Assembly (NCBI GenBank): GCA_024500155.1 | Contig: CM044858.1 | Span: forward strand, 36,747,786 to 36,811,785 | Direction of reading: 5' to 3' | Source of the DNA: Chenopodium formosanum | Taxonomy: Eukaryota; Streptophyta; Magnoliopsida; Caryophyllales; Amaranthaceae | DNA: 64,000 nucleotides | In this document: positions 22,780-34,509 of the stretch, one piece after another | Position numbering within the stretch: position 1 is the stretch's first letter | How the letters are laid out: the number at the start of each line of letters is the position of its first letter | Notes under the pieces: generated by a model | The model's database searches: none | What the model saw: only the letters and a program-made list of their open reading frames with translations | Told to the model about the DNA's origin: nothing | Translations under genes and position numbers: made by a program

Positions 22780-23600
22780 ACACTACGCTCTTACAAAATA
22801 AACATTCAGTAAAAAAAAAATATGAACATTTAGTAAAAAAAAATATAAACATGAAAAAAAATGAACATTTAATAATAAAAAATGAACACGTTTAAAAAAA
22901 GGAACCATTAATACTTATAATGCATATGTTTCATAATCATATTATTTTTTATTTCTTCAAATTTTTATGTTCATAATTAAATGCATTATATTCATACTAA
23001 TAATTTATATGTTCATATATAATTTCAAATATTCATAATGTAAATATGTAGTGTTGTTCATGAAATATATTAATTAAATCTGTTTATGCATATGTTGTCT
23101 TAAATGTTTATGTTCATATTTTTTTACGTATATGTTCACCTTTTAAATGCTTATATTCACTTTAAGAAAGCCCATGCTTACGTTCATATTTTGAAATGTT
23201 ATGTTCACTTTCTGAAATACATAAGTTCACAGTTTTATGCCTATATTCACTTTCTGAAAAGCTAATGTTCACATTTAAGAGAACCTATGCATATGCTCAT
23301 ATTTTGCATTATTATGTTCATTGATAAAAAAAAATGCAGAAAATCAATACTACCTCTGTTAACATTTAGTTTTACAACTTTGGAATATTTTATGTCTCTC
23401 AAATAATACCCCAAAGTTGCAACTAAATTTTAACGAAGGTACTATAACCTAATCAATCGAAGTTAATCACAATGTCACCACATAAGAAATTGAAAATCAC
23501 ACATTTGTATGGCTATGTTCACTTTCGGAAAGCTAATGTTCATATTCTTTATGCATATGTTCACATTCTGAAAAGCTAATGTTCATATTGTGTTGTTGCT
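22780..23600. repeat. Irregular ATGTTCATATT/ATGTTCACTTT repeat
   Basis: Many scattered copies of TATGTTCA(T/C)ATT, some spaced by 30-40 bp, strongest at 22970-23290 and 23500-23590. A 90-bp Stowaway-like hairpin sits in it. Confidence 0.55.
23350..23440. mobile_element. Small Stowaway-like hairpin MITE
   Basis: CTACCTCTGTTAACATTTAG and its inverted complement (CTAAATTTTAACGAAGGTA) enclose GGAATATTTTATGTCTCTCA. The loop sequence is shared, in opposite orientation, with 39595-39675, so the two belong to one family. Confidence 0.65.
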
Positions 23601-23843
23601 ACACCTATTTCTAGGTGCATAAGTGTGCACCTAAGAATATGCCGATATAGTAATATGAACTGAGCATAGAAAAATGGATTTGTGTCATAGGTTTACGCTT
23701 CATCCGATTAAAGGTCAACACAACACAACACATTTGATTAAAGAAGTTTGGTAAGTCTTGAGATTCTTAATTTGAAACTAATGTGACTTAATCCTTATAA
23801 GGAAAATTACCAATGATTTGAGGAATTGTTGATTAAGCGTTTA

Positions 23844-24117
23844 CACTTTGTTTAGATAGAAGGAAATGTTTAGGTAAGAAGGGAAGAGAAATGAAGGGGC
23901 ACAAACTCTCTTGTTTGGGTAAAAAGATTGAGGGAAGGTAGGGAAAGGAGAGGGAGGGATCCATTTTCCCTCTCTCTTCAATAAGCATCATCCCTTCAAA
24001 TTTGGAGAGATTTGGAGGGAAAATGGAGTTCACTTCCCCCTCCCTTTCTTTTCCCTTCCCTTCCTCCTATTTCCCTCCCCTTCCTTTCCTTTTCTTACTT
24101 GCAATCCAAACAAAGCC
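23844..24117. mobile_element. PIF/Harbinger-like (Tourist) MITE with TTA duplication
   Basis: Ends CACTTTGTTTAGAT and ATCCAAACAAAGCC are imperfect inverted repeats, flanked by TTA at 23841-23843 and 24118-24120. The interior is GGAAGGGAAGAG-rich on the left and its complement on the right, so the whole element can fold. Confidence 0.75.
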
Positions 24118-24369
24118 TTAAAGGATTTTAGCCCTTTCTAGATTAATATGATACAAATCATACATGGAAAAAGCAAGTTAGTGTCAAGGATTTTCAATTC
24201 CAACTCTTATAATTAAATGGATCAACACAACATGCCACGTTAAATTAAATGAGTTGGGTTAGTGTTTAGGTTTTGACAGCACTAGCCATGAAAGTGGATA
24301 TTTTAGTGTAAAAAACAAATTTGAATAGAGCTTAATAAGTTCAGATAAGTGTTGCTAACCATGATTTAT

Positions 24370-24970
24370 ATAGTTAGCAAGTGAGCTATAAATTGCAAGG
24401 CAAGTAAGCTACATAAGGTCGAGCTACTGAGAGAGCGCTCGCAAGGCAAATGAGTTGCGTCAAGGCTGAGTTATAGCTCGTGTGCGAGCGAGCGATAGCT
24501 CGGATGTTCGGTTAGCTTGCGGCAAGTGCGAGCAAGAGCTCGTGTGAGGGAGAGTGATAGTTCGCTCGTCAATGAGCGAGAGCTCATTTGCACGTGAGTT
24601 TGCGTGGAAGGCCTCTTAGTTTGATTTTTTTTTCTTGTCATATAAATACTCTCTTTAGCCCCCAAATTGAGATATACAATTTTTTTGTAATCTCTGAAAC
24701 CCTAAACATAAACACAAACATTCCCTTTGACATCTGAACAGTTTTGAGTGGTTTCACTCTTCGGGTTTAGGTACACGAATACGAGGAGAGTTGTGTTAAC
24801 ATTGGTGGCGTGCGTCATCAGGAAACCTATACCGGTGGTGGTGTATTTTGCTTCCAATAGATTATGTTCAATGACACAACTGTATTATTGAGATTTTCAA
24901 TCAAGCATTTTTCCTTTTATCTTCTTTATTTGTTATTGGAATCGACAGGTATTTTACCAACAATAATCAT
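24370..24970 (+). other. Possible LTR fragment (boundaries unresolved)
   Basis: GAGCGAGAGCTCG-type repeats at 24420-24600 precede TATAAATA (about 24642), a transcribed-looking leader and a pyrimidine-rich tail (TTTTTCCTTTTATCTTC). This ordering resembles the LTR of a retrotransposon. TG/CA ends and a target duplication were not found, so this is tentative. An A-rich tract follows at 24976-25030. Confidence 0.3.
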
Positions 24971-25030
24971 TCTTTAAAAAAAAAAAATTAAATTAAATTA
25001 AATTAAAAAAAAAAAAAAAAAAGAAAAAAG

Positions 25031-26290
25031 CAATGTTGCCATGTTGGAGAATTTATGTAGTCATATTCAGGATGGTGAGGCTAGACCCAGATTGGATGGG
25101 CCTTTTTAACAAGGCATGTAGCCCAATATCCAATTGAATAAAGATCAGCCCAATACCCATATTGAATAAAGATCAGCCCAATATCCATATGAATAAAGTT
25201 CAGCCCGATAACCAAAGATCTGTTGATATTTTGTTTGCATAGGAGATAAGAAGATGCTTCTCAAATTCCTCTTTCTCTTTCTCTTTCTCTTTCCTACGTC
25301 TAGCATTATCTCTTTATTTAGGTAGGGGGGCAAAATAGGCATTTTAAAAACCCACTTCATTGACGGTCCAAATATATTATTTTAATTTAATTTTTTATGA
25401 GTGGGTTTATTTGGATGATAAAATGGTCATTTTGAGGAGGTTAGGCAATGTGAGCAAGGAAACGCGTATAGTAGGTTTTACAAAGGCAACTTGGGAAGGT
25501 GGGGTATATTAATTTTTGAAAGGCCAAGGGTATTTTCGTCATAATCAAAGTTTATTATTGTATGCCTTTAATATCTTCCACTCAAATCTGATTCCATCGG
25601 AATATTAATCTCACAATAAATTTTATATTAAGATCTCTTTTTTTGTAAATTACTTTTCCAACTAACTTTCACAAGCTTTCTTCCTCTACCCACATGTTGT
25701 GACTAGTACCAGTAGTGAGTACAATTTTGTTTTAAAGTTTTGTTACTATTTAACTAATTACGGAGTATTATTTTCTAAAGGTCACTTTAAAGCCTCTGAA
25801 GTTCTTTTTTTGGAAATACTCCGTATGTGTTTTTGCTCAACTTATCTATCTCTGATTTTATAAATTCTAGCACAGTAAATACCACGTATATAAGTTGTTT
25901 TCAAACTAAATAAGTTTGAATAAGTTCATATTGATACGAAGTACAATGTAAAATTGTAAGTTTAGGTAAAATAAATCAAATTTGACAAAATAAGCTTAAA
26001 TACATTCATATAAGTGTGCATATAAAACAACTTAGGAAGTTAGGATATATGATTCATAAATGAAAATTTCTTAATCTGACTCTATTAAGCACTACTTACT
26101 TACTTAGTACTTACTTACCTAGGCTCTATCATCTACACCTTATTTGAATAATAATCCGTAAATATTTTAATTTGGTAAAAATAAATTCAGCGCAACACAA
26201 AATAATTTCAATTCAACAAAAATAAGCTTAGTTCATTGAAAAATAGTAACTTCAAAGAACAAAGATAATAGAGATTCATAGAAATCTATT
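25031..26290. other. Gene-free AT-rich stretch
   Basis: A short imperfect triplication of AATACCCATATTGAATAAAG/GATCAGCCC lies at 25120-25205. Nothing else recognised. Confidence 0.4.
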
Positions 26291-26293
26291 TTA

Positions 26294-28016
26294 GGTCATG
26301 TTCTTTCCGGCCACCTTATTTTTGCTGAAATTAAATTATTTTTTACCGAACTGAAATTAATTTGACTTATCTATCTATCTATACTATATACTAAAGTAAT
26401 CACCAAATGGGACACTTGGCATAATTTTGTGAAAAATTTTCCCTCCAAAATGCTATTTTTTTTAAAAATAAAAAAATAAAATAAAATAAAAAAGAAAAAA
26501 AATTCTATTAAAAAAATTTTAAAGGATAGACATTATAATTAAAATTCAAATTTAAAAATAAAAAAAGTGTTACATAAATTATTTAATTTCAATTAACTCT
26601 ATTTCAATTGACCATTGTATTATTATATCATACTTCATAAATCCGTGCATTGCACGGGAAAAAAACTAGTACTATACTAAAGTAATCACCGGAGTGACAC
26701 TTGGCATGATTTTGTAAAAAAATTTCCCTCCAAAATGCTCTATTTTTTTTTTTTTTAAAAAAAAATTTCTTTTAAAAAATTAAAAATTTTAAAGGATAGA
26801 CATTTATAAATTCAAATTTCAAAAAAAAAAAAAAACAAAAGTGTTACAAATAGCATTTAATTACAATTAACTATTACGAGTATCTATGCTATATACTGAA
26901 GTAATCACCAAAGGGGACACTTGACATAATTTTGTGAAAAACTTTCCCTCCAAAAGGCTATTTATTTATTTTTTTAAAAAAAAAATTCTATTAATAAATT
27001 AAAATTCTTTTATTAAATTTTATTTATGCAACGCATAATTAAGAATTTAAAAGATAGATATTAATAAATTCAAATTTGAAAAAAAGTAAAATTGTTACAT
27101 AAGTTATTTTATTTCAATTAACTCTATATAGTTTCAATCAACTATAATTATTAATAAATCTTACCTTATTCGTGCATTGCACGGGGCCAAAAACTAGTAC
27201 TATATTAAAGTAATCACCGGAGTGACACTTGGCATGATTTTGAAAAAAATTCCCTCCAAAATGCTCTATTTTTTTTTTTAAAAAAAAAATTTCTTTTAAA
27301 AAATTAAAAATTTTAAAGGATAGACATTTATAAATTCAAATTTCAAAAAAAAAAAAAAAAACAAAAGTGTTACAAATAGCATTTAATTACAATTAACTAT
27401 TACGAGTATTATTACTAAATCATACTTTATAAATCCGTGCATTGCACGGGGATCAAACTAGTACTATATACTAAAGTAATCACCAAAAATATCCCAAGAT
27501 TACACGTGTTAACTTCTCATAAAATATTTTCCCGCCCAAAAGCTTAGTTTTTATTTTTTTTATTTTTTTTTTTTGGTAATTTTATTTTATTTAAAAAAAA
27601 CTTGAAGTTATTCTTATCTTATTATTTAAGATTCCATATTCAATTTTGAATTTTAAATTTTTGACTGAATAAAAGACAAAAGGTATGTTAGTTTGATACT
27701 TATTAAATCATGCATCATATATCTTTACAAAAAAATCATCAAACAAAATCAATTTTCAGTATTATGCATAAAGATAATTCAGCCATATATAGTAAAAAAA
27801 TAAAAAATAAATAAAATTTCAGCCATATATCTAATGAAAATCCGAGCATGGCTCGGGCATTAACTAGTTCTCTATTAAATTTCTTCTTTAAATTTGTTGT
27901 CTTCAATGAACTAAAATACTTTTATTGAAATAAAAAAATTTACTAAAATGAACTAAAATTTCGTGAACTAAATATTTTTACTGATATTATTTCTTAAGGA
28001 GAAGAAAACAGGACAT
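26294..28016. mobile_element. MITE-like element split by a Helitron array
   Basis: The left arm (26294-26372, GGTCATGTTCTTTCC ... GCTGAAATTAAATTATTTTT) and the right arm (27870-28016, GAACTAAAATTT ... GAAAACAGGAC) carry the ACTGAACTGAAATTA words of the element at 15020-15330. They appear to be the two halves of one copy. Confidence 0.45.
26378..27867 (+). mobile_element. Head-to-tail array of non-autonomous Helitrons
   Basis: Units 26378-26669, 26670-26882 (3' end missing), 26883-27197, 27198-27461 and 27462-27867. Starts resemble TCTATACTATATACTAAAGT. Complete units end with the hairpin CCGTGCATTGCACGG (CCGAGCATGGCTCGG in the last) about 10 bases before CTAG, the hallmark of Helitron 3' ends. 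The second and fourth units are near-identical copies of each other. No Rep/helicase is encoded. Confidence 0.8.
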
Positions 28017-28383
28017 TAGTTAGTTAAAATAATTTAAGCTCCTTTAAAATAATTTAAATTTATAAAACATAATTGAATTTTATTAAAAATATTTTTTTAT
28101 TAGAAGAAAGTTTATTGCAAAAATAGTAAAGATGAAACAAACCGGAAAAAAACCTCTTCTCTCCCCCTCTCTACTAGGTTTTTCCAAAATCTTGGCCGTT
28201 TAGGTTGGAAATAGTCTAATTTCTTCGAAAATTAGACTATTTCCGACCCATTTAATTATTCTTATATTTTTTCAGTTTTGCAATTTTGGTTTTAATTAAT
28301 CTACACGAGTAGTGTAGATATTCGTCTGTCCCCCTATGGTGGAGTGTCTCCATGTGGAGGAGTCGTTAGTTTTTGTTAGTTTA

Positions 28384-28468
28384 GGGTTCGTTTGGCATCG
28401 CTGTGGTTTTCTATTTTTTGGTTTTTTGTTTTTTAAAAGTATATTATATATGTCACATAATGAATCAA

Positions 28469-28511
<43 letters not shown>

Positions 28512-28886
28512 TGACGGGTTTCAAACATTATTTAGACTTATTAAAATCATGATAATTTTAAAAACTGACAACAAAAAAGTGAAAACACCTTTTTCTTGTA
28601 ACCTATTTTTGGTTTTAGTTTTCAAAAAAACAGAAAATTGAAAACCAAAAATGATGTCAAACAAACCCTTGGGTTCGTTTGGCATTGCCATGGTTTTCTG
28701 TTTTTTGTTTTTTAAAAGTCTATGATATATATTAAATAATGAATCAAAAATTATTTAAATTTATTAAAATCATGATAATTTTGAAAACTGACAACAGAAA
28801 AGTGGAAACATCTTTTTCTTGTTTTCTGTTTTTGGTTTTAAAAAAAAATTGAAAACTGAAAACAAAAAATGATGCTAAACAAGCTC
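28384..28886. mobile_element. Two adjacent MITE copies, GGGTTCGTTTGGCAT ends
   Basis: Copy one 28384-28668 and copy two 28671-28886 each run from GGGTTCGTTTGGCAT(C/T)GC to a complement ending ATGTCAAACAAACCC or ATGCTAAACAAGCTC. Both have GGTTTTCTGTTTTT-type arms. TTA precedes the first copy and TTG separates and follows the copies, so the duplication is only approximate. The first copy contains an (ATT)n microsatellite at 28472-28511. Confidence 0.65.
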
Positions 28887-28889
28887 TTG

Positions 28890-29265
28890 TTTTTGGGTTT
28901 TTTGTGTGTTTGGGTTTGTCAAAAAGATAATCATCTTTTACCCTATTGTCAATTCGTTGGTAAAGATTTGTTCAGGATCACAACGGTTGTTAAGTTTTAA
29001 AATGAGTTCAATCGAATCAGATGAAAATCATCCTTATGGCGGCTACAACAAATTTGTATTCTGTCTCTCTGAAAAGGCTGTATATTTCAGCGATGTGTGC
29101 TAGAGATGTACCACAGTGCAAGTTCTTTTCAACGATCGTAGCTTTGGTAAAGGAAACCCTAATTTGATTCAATATTATGTTATTTGTTAATTTAGATTTC
29201 ATTTGTACATGTCAGATCGTTTTTTATTAATGAATTGATTTGTTTCCAAAAAAAAAAAAAAAACC
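28890..29265 (+). other. Possible retroposon 3' end with poly(A)
   Basis: A non-AT-biased stretch ends in TGAATTGATTTGTTTCC followed by about 16 A residues (29250-29265), as at the 3' ends of plant LINEs or processed copies. The small frame at 29001-29103 is unrecognised. Confidence 0.35.
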
Positions 29266-31600
29266 GAAAAATGATGATAACACTATAGCTATTTAAAAAA
29301 TGATAATACTATAGGAATCTCACATAATATATTATTTTAATAAATAAATTACATTTTTTTGAAGAAATTTTAATAATTTGTGCTTTTGGTTGTTATTGTA
29401 ATTTAGTTCATATATGGAAGATAATAAGGTAGTGGATACGCTTACCAATATAGGTGTCCGTCATTCTTAAAAATTAAGTTGTTTATTTCAATGCTCCTCC
29501 GATCAAACTAAATAACATTCTTCCATCTAGTTATAATTTGATTGTAGTTTCTTCTTTCCAAGCTTGGCCCTCTTTCGCGTTTAAAAATTAAAAATTAAAA
29601 AAAAAATGATAAGATGGAGAAACCTAAGGAAACATAGGGGCAAATAAGGAAGAAATGGGAATGTTTTTAAGAGGGGGGAACAATTCCATCAATGTTGGTC
29701 TTGCCAAATGCCAACCATGAAGTTCCTTAACGTTCCTTTTTAAATACTTTCACAACGATTTCATTATGTACAACCGTAAACTAAGTTAAAATCAATATGC
29801 TTTATGGGGGAAAGGGAAACCTTCGTCCCATGCAGGAAGAAGAAAGTTTGATTACTCCATAATCAACTTGATATGAAGTGCTTTAGTAATCAAAGCCTTT
29901 TCATCAAATCCGTTGATATTGAATTAATTACAATTTTATGCTGAAGAACATTATTGAAAAATTACTTTTAAACAAAATCGAAACTATAATGTTTTGTATA
30001 AGAACCAAAATGATGTACTTTATGTCTATATGAGAAAGCTCGCTCTCAAATGAGCTCCATAATCCCTAAATCATAAGGAATCGAGGTGGGGAATGAACAA
30101 TGCCAATACTCCACAACCTATTCTTAAAAGTGTTGAGTTAATTATTCCTCGGACCTTGTCCTACAAATCTATAATCGAGGATTCTAATGATGAATAGATG
30201 ATAGGTATGAAGGAAATATACATAGTAATGTAATCCAAAAAAAAAAAAAAAAAAATAGGGGTATCATGTCATTCATTATATAGGGTTGTGTATAATTGTT
30301 TTCGTGCAATTTTAGACTTTTGATAAAATGATTACTGTACGTAGTACATTCATGTATGATGTATCTTACATATGATGAGGTTCCTTAAAAATTAAACAAG
30401 GGACAAGAAAAGGCAATGTTGGGAAGATTGTTTTAGGAGTGTGCACCCATGACACCAAATTCACATACGGAGCATAGTATGTTTTACTTGGGCTAAGATG
30501 GATTGACATTTGACACACAATAATGTGTACCAAATCTAGTTGTAATACTTGTAAAGACTCTATCAATACTAAAGAACTACTCGTAGATACAATAAAATGT
30601 AGTTTATACGCGATGTTTTGATTCGACATTGGTTTGTCAATACGTGACATGCGTGTTTTTGTTTAATTTTTACTAATATGTTGTATATAAATTGTGTTAT
30701 TTGTATTGAACTTTTGTTCATATCCAGTGTACGTGTTAACTATCTATTCACCTAACTTTCACTCATATAACTTTTTTTATCGTATTTGAATTTATCTAAA
30801 CTTATTAGACCTTATTAAAATTTTTTTTAGTGTTAAATTATATTGGGGAAAATAGTTATCTCTATTTTTTCTCCTTGTATTTTCTCAGCATAATATTTGA
30901 CCACATTACAATATTTATACAATAAGAATAATATTTAACCCCAATATTCCTTATTATCTTAACTTCCTAAATCTATCATAATTTATGACATATATCTTTT
31001 CACAATATTTAACAATTAGCTATTTGTGTATTTGGGTAGAACTTATGTTTCTTGAACTAAACTTATTGGACTATAAATAAGTGAAAATAAGATAATCGAA
31101 AAGAACACACTCTAATATTACTTAGCAAGGCTTGCTTTCTTTAATTGTGTGTTACAAGTGTATTTATTTTATTTGGTACTATACAAATGTTGTAGTAAAT
31201 TGGACAAAGAAAAGTTAGTCAATAATATAATGCTTGTTGTTTTGTGTTAACTAGCTTGAAAAGTTTTGTTGAGTGTATGAATGTCCATTGCTTTAACCAT
31301 ATAGTTTGTACAGCCTATTCAAGGATTGAAGACATTTTTTTATAGAAGACATAACTTCAAATGAATACTTCAAACCAACTAATTTAACATTCTCACACCG
31401 CTAGCAAGCAAACAAGCTAAGTTGTCATTTTTTTAGCATGTTAATTTGTATAGAAATATATATCACAAGCTAGTTAAATGTTTCTTAGAGGTTTTTTTTA
31501 AAAAAAACTTTAGAAAAGTCATGATGATTAATTTATGATAATGTAGTAGGTTAATTTTAATAGAAGTTAGTTTATTTGTTTAGGGTGTATGTGTATTAAT
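29266..31600. other. Gene-free stretch
   Basis: AT-rich, with a poly(A) tract at about 30237-30256. No gene, RNA or clear transposon identified. Confidence 0.4.
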
Positions 31601-31639
31601 CTTAGGACATGTGTGACCTATGTATGGATGTCTGTACAT

Positions 31640-31990
31640 GGTTTTGAACACAGAGATTATGTTTGCAAGCTAAATAATGGGCTGAAGCAGTGAAGCAGCT
31701 TTCAAGACAATGGCACAAGAGGCTTGAGGACTATGGTGATACATTAGTGATTGTGCTTGACTCTTATGATTCTGTATGATTGTTGTACCCACTACAATAT
31801 GATAGCAAATGGTTTTTCTATACATCTGGTCATGTTTGTAGATGATACGCTAGTTTGTAGATGATACGCTAGTTTGTAGATTAAGAAATTGAATTGCAGT
31901 GTCTCTCAAACGCTAAATTTAATTTGAGATGAATGATATGGGTGTAATTTGTTTTGCGTATGAAAATATGCAAGGATAAAGGTTAAAAAT
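31640..31990 (+). pseudogene. Ty1/copia reverse-transcriptase relic
   Basis: Fragments in shifting frames match the second half of a copia polymerase: VCKLNNGLKQ (family VxKLxxALYGLKQ), a decayed RQWHKRLEDYG-like stretch, MFVDDTLV (the catalytic YVDD box, here FVDD), FEMNDMGV (family FxMKDLG), and a shifted LRMKICKDKG. Several frameshifts and stops make it non-functional. A 24-bp tandem repeat (GTTTGTAGATGATACGCTA) lies at the active-site position. No LTRs found nearby. Confidence 0.75.
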
Positions 31991-32211
31991 TATACTTCGT
32001 ATAAATTATCACATAAGCTGATAAACGTGTGTTGTTAAATACTCGTATTGGCAAGTCTATAGTTTTAAATACTCCCAATAATTGCAAATATTCGATTTTC
32101 TACTATGTTTCCATGTAAACAACCCCCATTGATCTTATTGATAATTAGACTTAGTTGTTAAGTTGGTGAATTCGTAATTAAAAGGAATAGTGAAACCATA
32201 CACATCAGATT

Positions 32212-32550
32212 GTGGTGTTCGATCATGTTTCATTCGTTGCTACACTAAGAGCTAGAACTCTTTCTTCCTTTCAAGATCTCCACCCACTTTCGACTAACAC
32301 TTTCACTGACAATCCCACCATCTTAGGCGGATTCACTGCCTTGTTAAACAAAAACTCTATGAAAAAGGTGAGATTCAAGACATGGCTAATCCCAAAGGAT
32401 ATGATAGACCATGTTGCAAAGCGGCGTTTTAGGATGTGCTTCATGGTTGATCTTCAAATTGACGACGAGATGGTGGTGGTGGCGATGAAGGGTTTTGGCG
32501 AGCAAACGATAAGATCAGTGGTGGAGGTGATGGGTTTTGGAGAGGGATGA
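32212..32550 (+). other. Open frame of 112 codons, unrecognised
   Basis: Starts in AT-rich sequence and has a fairly balanced composition (RARTLSSFQDLHPLS, RFKTWLIPKDMIDHVAKRRF). It follows the copia relic by 200 bp and could be its decayed continuation or chance. No family recognised. Confidence 0.2.
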
Positions 32551-32580
32551 GTAATGAATTGTCAATAGTCCGCTGATTAA

Positions 32581-32983
32581 GGTCCTGTTTGGCAAAAGTA
32601 GCGGTTGCGGGTAGCTTTTAGCGGTCGAGTAGCGGGTAGCTATTAAGGTAGCGAGTAGCGGTCAATTAGTAGTGGGTAGAGGTTAGCTGTCAAAGTAACG
32701 GTTGATAGCATGAGTGTTTGGCAAAAGTAGCGGTTGTAATATCAAAATATATCAACATTCATATAAATATTGTTTTAAAATTAATAAAAATTTGCCAAAC
32801 GCTACCCGCTACTTCTAAACGCTACTATTTTTAACGTTTGAGAAAAGCTACCTAAACACTACCTCTATTGCTAACCGCTACTAAAATCGCTACCTTGCCA
32901 AACACTCTCAAATTTTTTCTAATAGTGTTTTGACCAGTCAAAACGCTACCCGCTACCTCAAACGCTACCACCAAACAGGGCCT
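32581..32983. mobile_element. PIF/Harbinger-like MITE with AGCGGGTAGC repeats
   Basis: Ends GGTCCTGTTTGGCAAAAGTA and CTACCACCAAACAGGGCC, flanked by TAA at 32578-32580 and 32984-32986. Arms are built from GGTAGCGGGTAGCG on the left and its complement on the right, around an AT-rich centre. The element can fold back on itself. Confidence 0.75.
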
Positions 32984-33047
32984 AAAAAGCTTCATTGATT
33001 TAAAAAAAAAAACCAACTTGTATTTCCTCAAAATCATGTACGGAGTA

Positions 33048-33138
33048 CTCCCTCCGTCCCTAAATTACATTCCTCTTTCTCTCTATTATGTGAGGAATAA
33101 ATGCTAGAAAGAGGAATGTAATTTAGGGACGGAGGGAG
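33048..33138. mobile_element. 91-bp Stowaway hairpin
   Basis: CTCCCTCCGTCCCTAAATTA is almost perfectly mirrored at the other end (TAATTTAGGGACGGAGGGAG). TA lies on both sides. The stem is about 40 bp with a short loop. Confidence 0.9.
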
Positions 33139-33281
33139 TACCTAATAAAAGCCTAAAAGTTAGGGATGGATAAATTTGATAGGCGATATTTGAACATGTG
33201 TCTCTCAGTACTAATAACTAAGGCAAGACCTAGTAAATATTTATATCCTATGTTTTTATAATTTGGTTTGATAATCTGTTA

Positions 33282-33467
33282 GGGTATGTTCTGTTCAAAT
33301 AAGTTCAGTTAAATTCAGATCAAGTTTAATAAGGTCTGATAAGGCCCAAGTACAAATTACAACTAAAATAAGTTCTAATAAGTTCTAATAAGTTCAGATA
33401 AGTACAGATAAGTTCAGATAAGTTAGGATAAGTTTAGATCAGTAAAAATCAGGTGAATAGAACACAA
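33282..33467. repeat. AAGTTCAGATAAGTTCAG repeat element
   Basis: Begins GGGTATGTTCTGTTC after TTA and ends near GTGAATAGAACAC. The interior is AAGTTC(A/T)(G/A)ATAAGTTC arrays. Probably another MITE related to the CAGTTCAG family; the right border is uncertain. Confidence 0.5.
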
Positions 33468-34250
33468 TCGAATATAAATAAATAATTCCAAATATCTTTT
33501 TTAAAATTTAAAATTAATCAGTAATATTCATTCTACCATAGTTTTTTTTTATTTAAGGATAGAGAAGTAGGAGAGATTTGAACTTGCGCCACACAGTCTT
33601 AGCCACTAGGTTGATACAATACCTCACCTACATTCTACATTTTTTCAGTTGTGTAGGATTAGTCATATGTTAACGGGATAAACAATTCCAACCGTCTTTT
33701 CTTAATTCAGATTTAACATTGATATCCACTATATTCTCCTTTCCTAAAATTTTTAAGATAAAAGAAAGACGCGACACATTTCTCGAGAAATACTGTAAAT
33801 CATTGATGCATGATCATTGTATCCAATCCCATACAAAATATCTAAAACTTGGTACACTGCAGTTTTCATAAACCATAGTTGGATAAAAAAATTCAAAAGC
33901 ACCAAAAACTCAAACCTAACGGTCGAAAAAATGAACAAATCAACTCAATGAAGAAAAAAATTCCGTTAGGCAACAAGCACAATAGAAAAACACAACAGAA
34001 AAAAAAAAAATAATAAATAAAAAAAAACAAAAGGAACAGATCGATGAATCCCAAAAATATCTCCCAAAACCAATCCAAAAGCAAGCACACGGATCAGTGA
34101 CGTGTGAAGCAACAAAATAAAAAAAGAAAAAAAAATAAAAAAATCCCGCCTAAAAATCCTAAGCTTTTAATGAAAAATTGTATTCCACTTAAGAAGGAGA
34201 AAACTGAAAAACACTCGCGTAGGAATATCAATTCAAATTCCCACAAAACC
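33468..34250. other. Region upstream of the HMGB gene
   Basis: AT-rich, with a A-rich stretch at 33990-34180. Part of it must be promoter. GACGTGTG near 34099 is an ACGT-core bZIP-type site by sequence only. Confidence 0.35.
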
Positions 34251-34255
34251 CCTCC

Positions 34256-34409
34256 TCTTCTCCCCTTTTATCCCTCCGCTCCTTTCAACTTCTCTTCTTA
34301 TCATTCTCTCTCTTTCTCTCTCTCTCAATTCGCATTTCTCTCTTCAAACCGCATATCTTTCTCTCTCTATTTTCTCTCTCTTCCTTCAAACCCTAACCCT
34401 AGCCTCCAG
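34256..34409 (+). promoter_or_regulatory. HMGB 5' leader: CT-rich tract and telo-box
   Basis: A CT-rich run (34296-34385) is followed by AAACCCTAA at 34388-34396, the telo-box element found near the start of many plant chromatin and translation genes. The leader exon appears to end at 34409 (CCAG|GTACCT), with a leader intron 34410-34507 ending TTGTAG two bases before the ATG. Confidence 0.6.
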
Positions 34410-34509
34410 GTACCTCTCTCTTCTCATATTTTCTCGTTTTTCTGCTTGTTTTTCGCTGATCTTTCGATTTTTTTGTTCATTTTTTTGTTTTTGATTGTTT
34501 GTTGTAGAT

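Noticed and set aside
24471..24665. 64-codon Ser/Arg-rich frame
   Set aside because: Translation of the GAGCGAGAGCTCG repeat; no start context or family.
34388..34396. Interstitial telomere repeat
   Set aside because: Only about one and a half AAACCCT units; better read as a telo-box in the HMGB leader.
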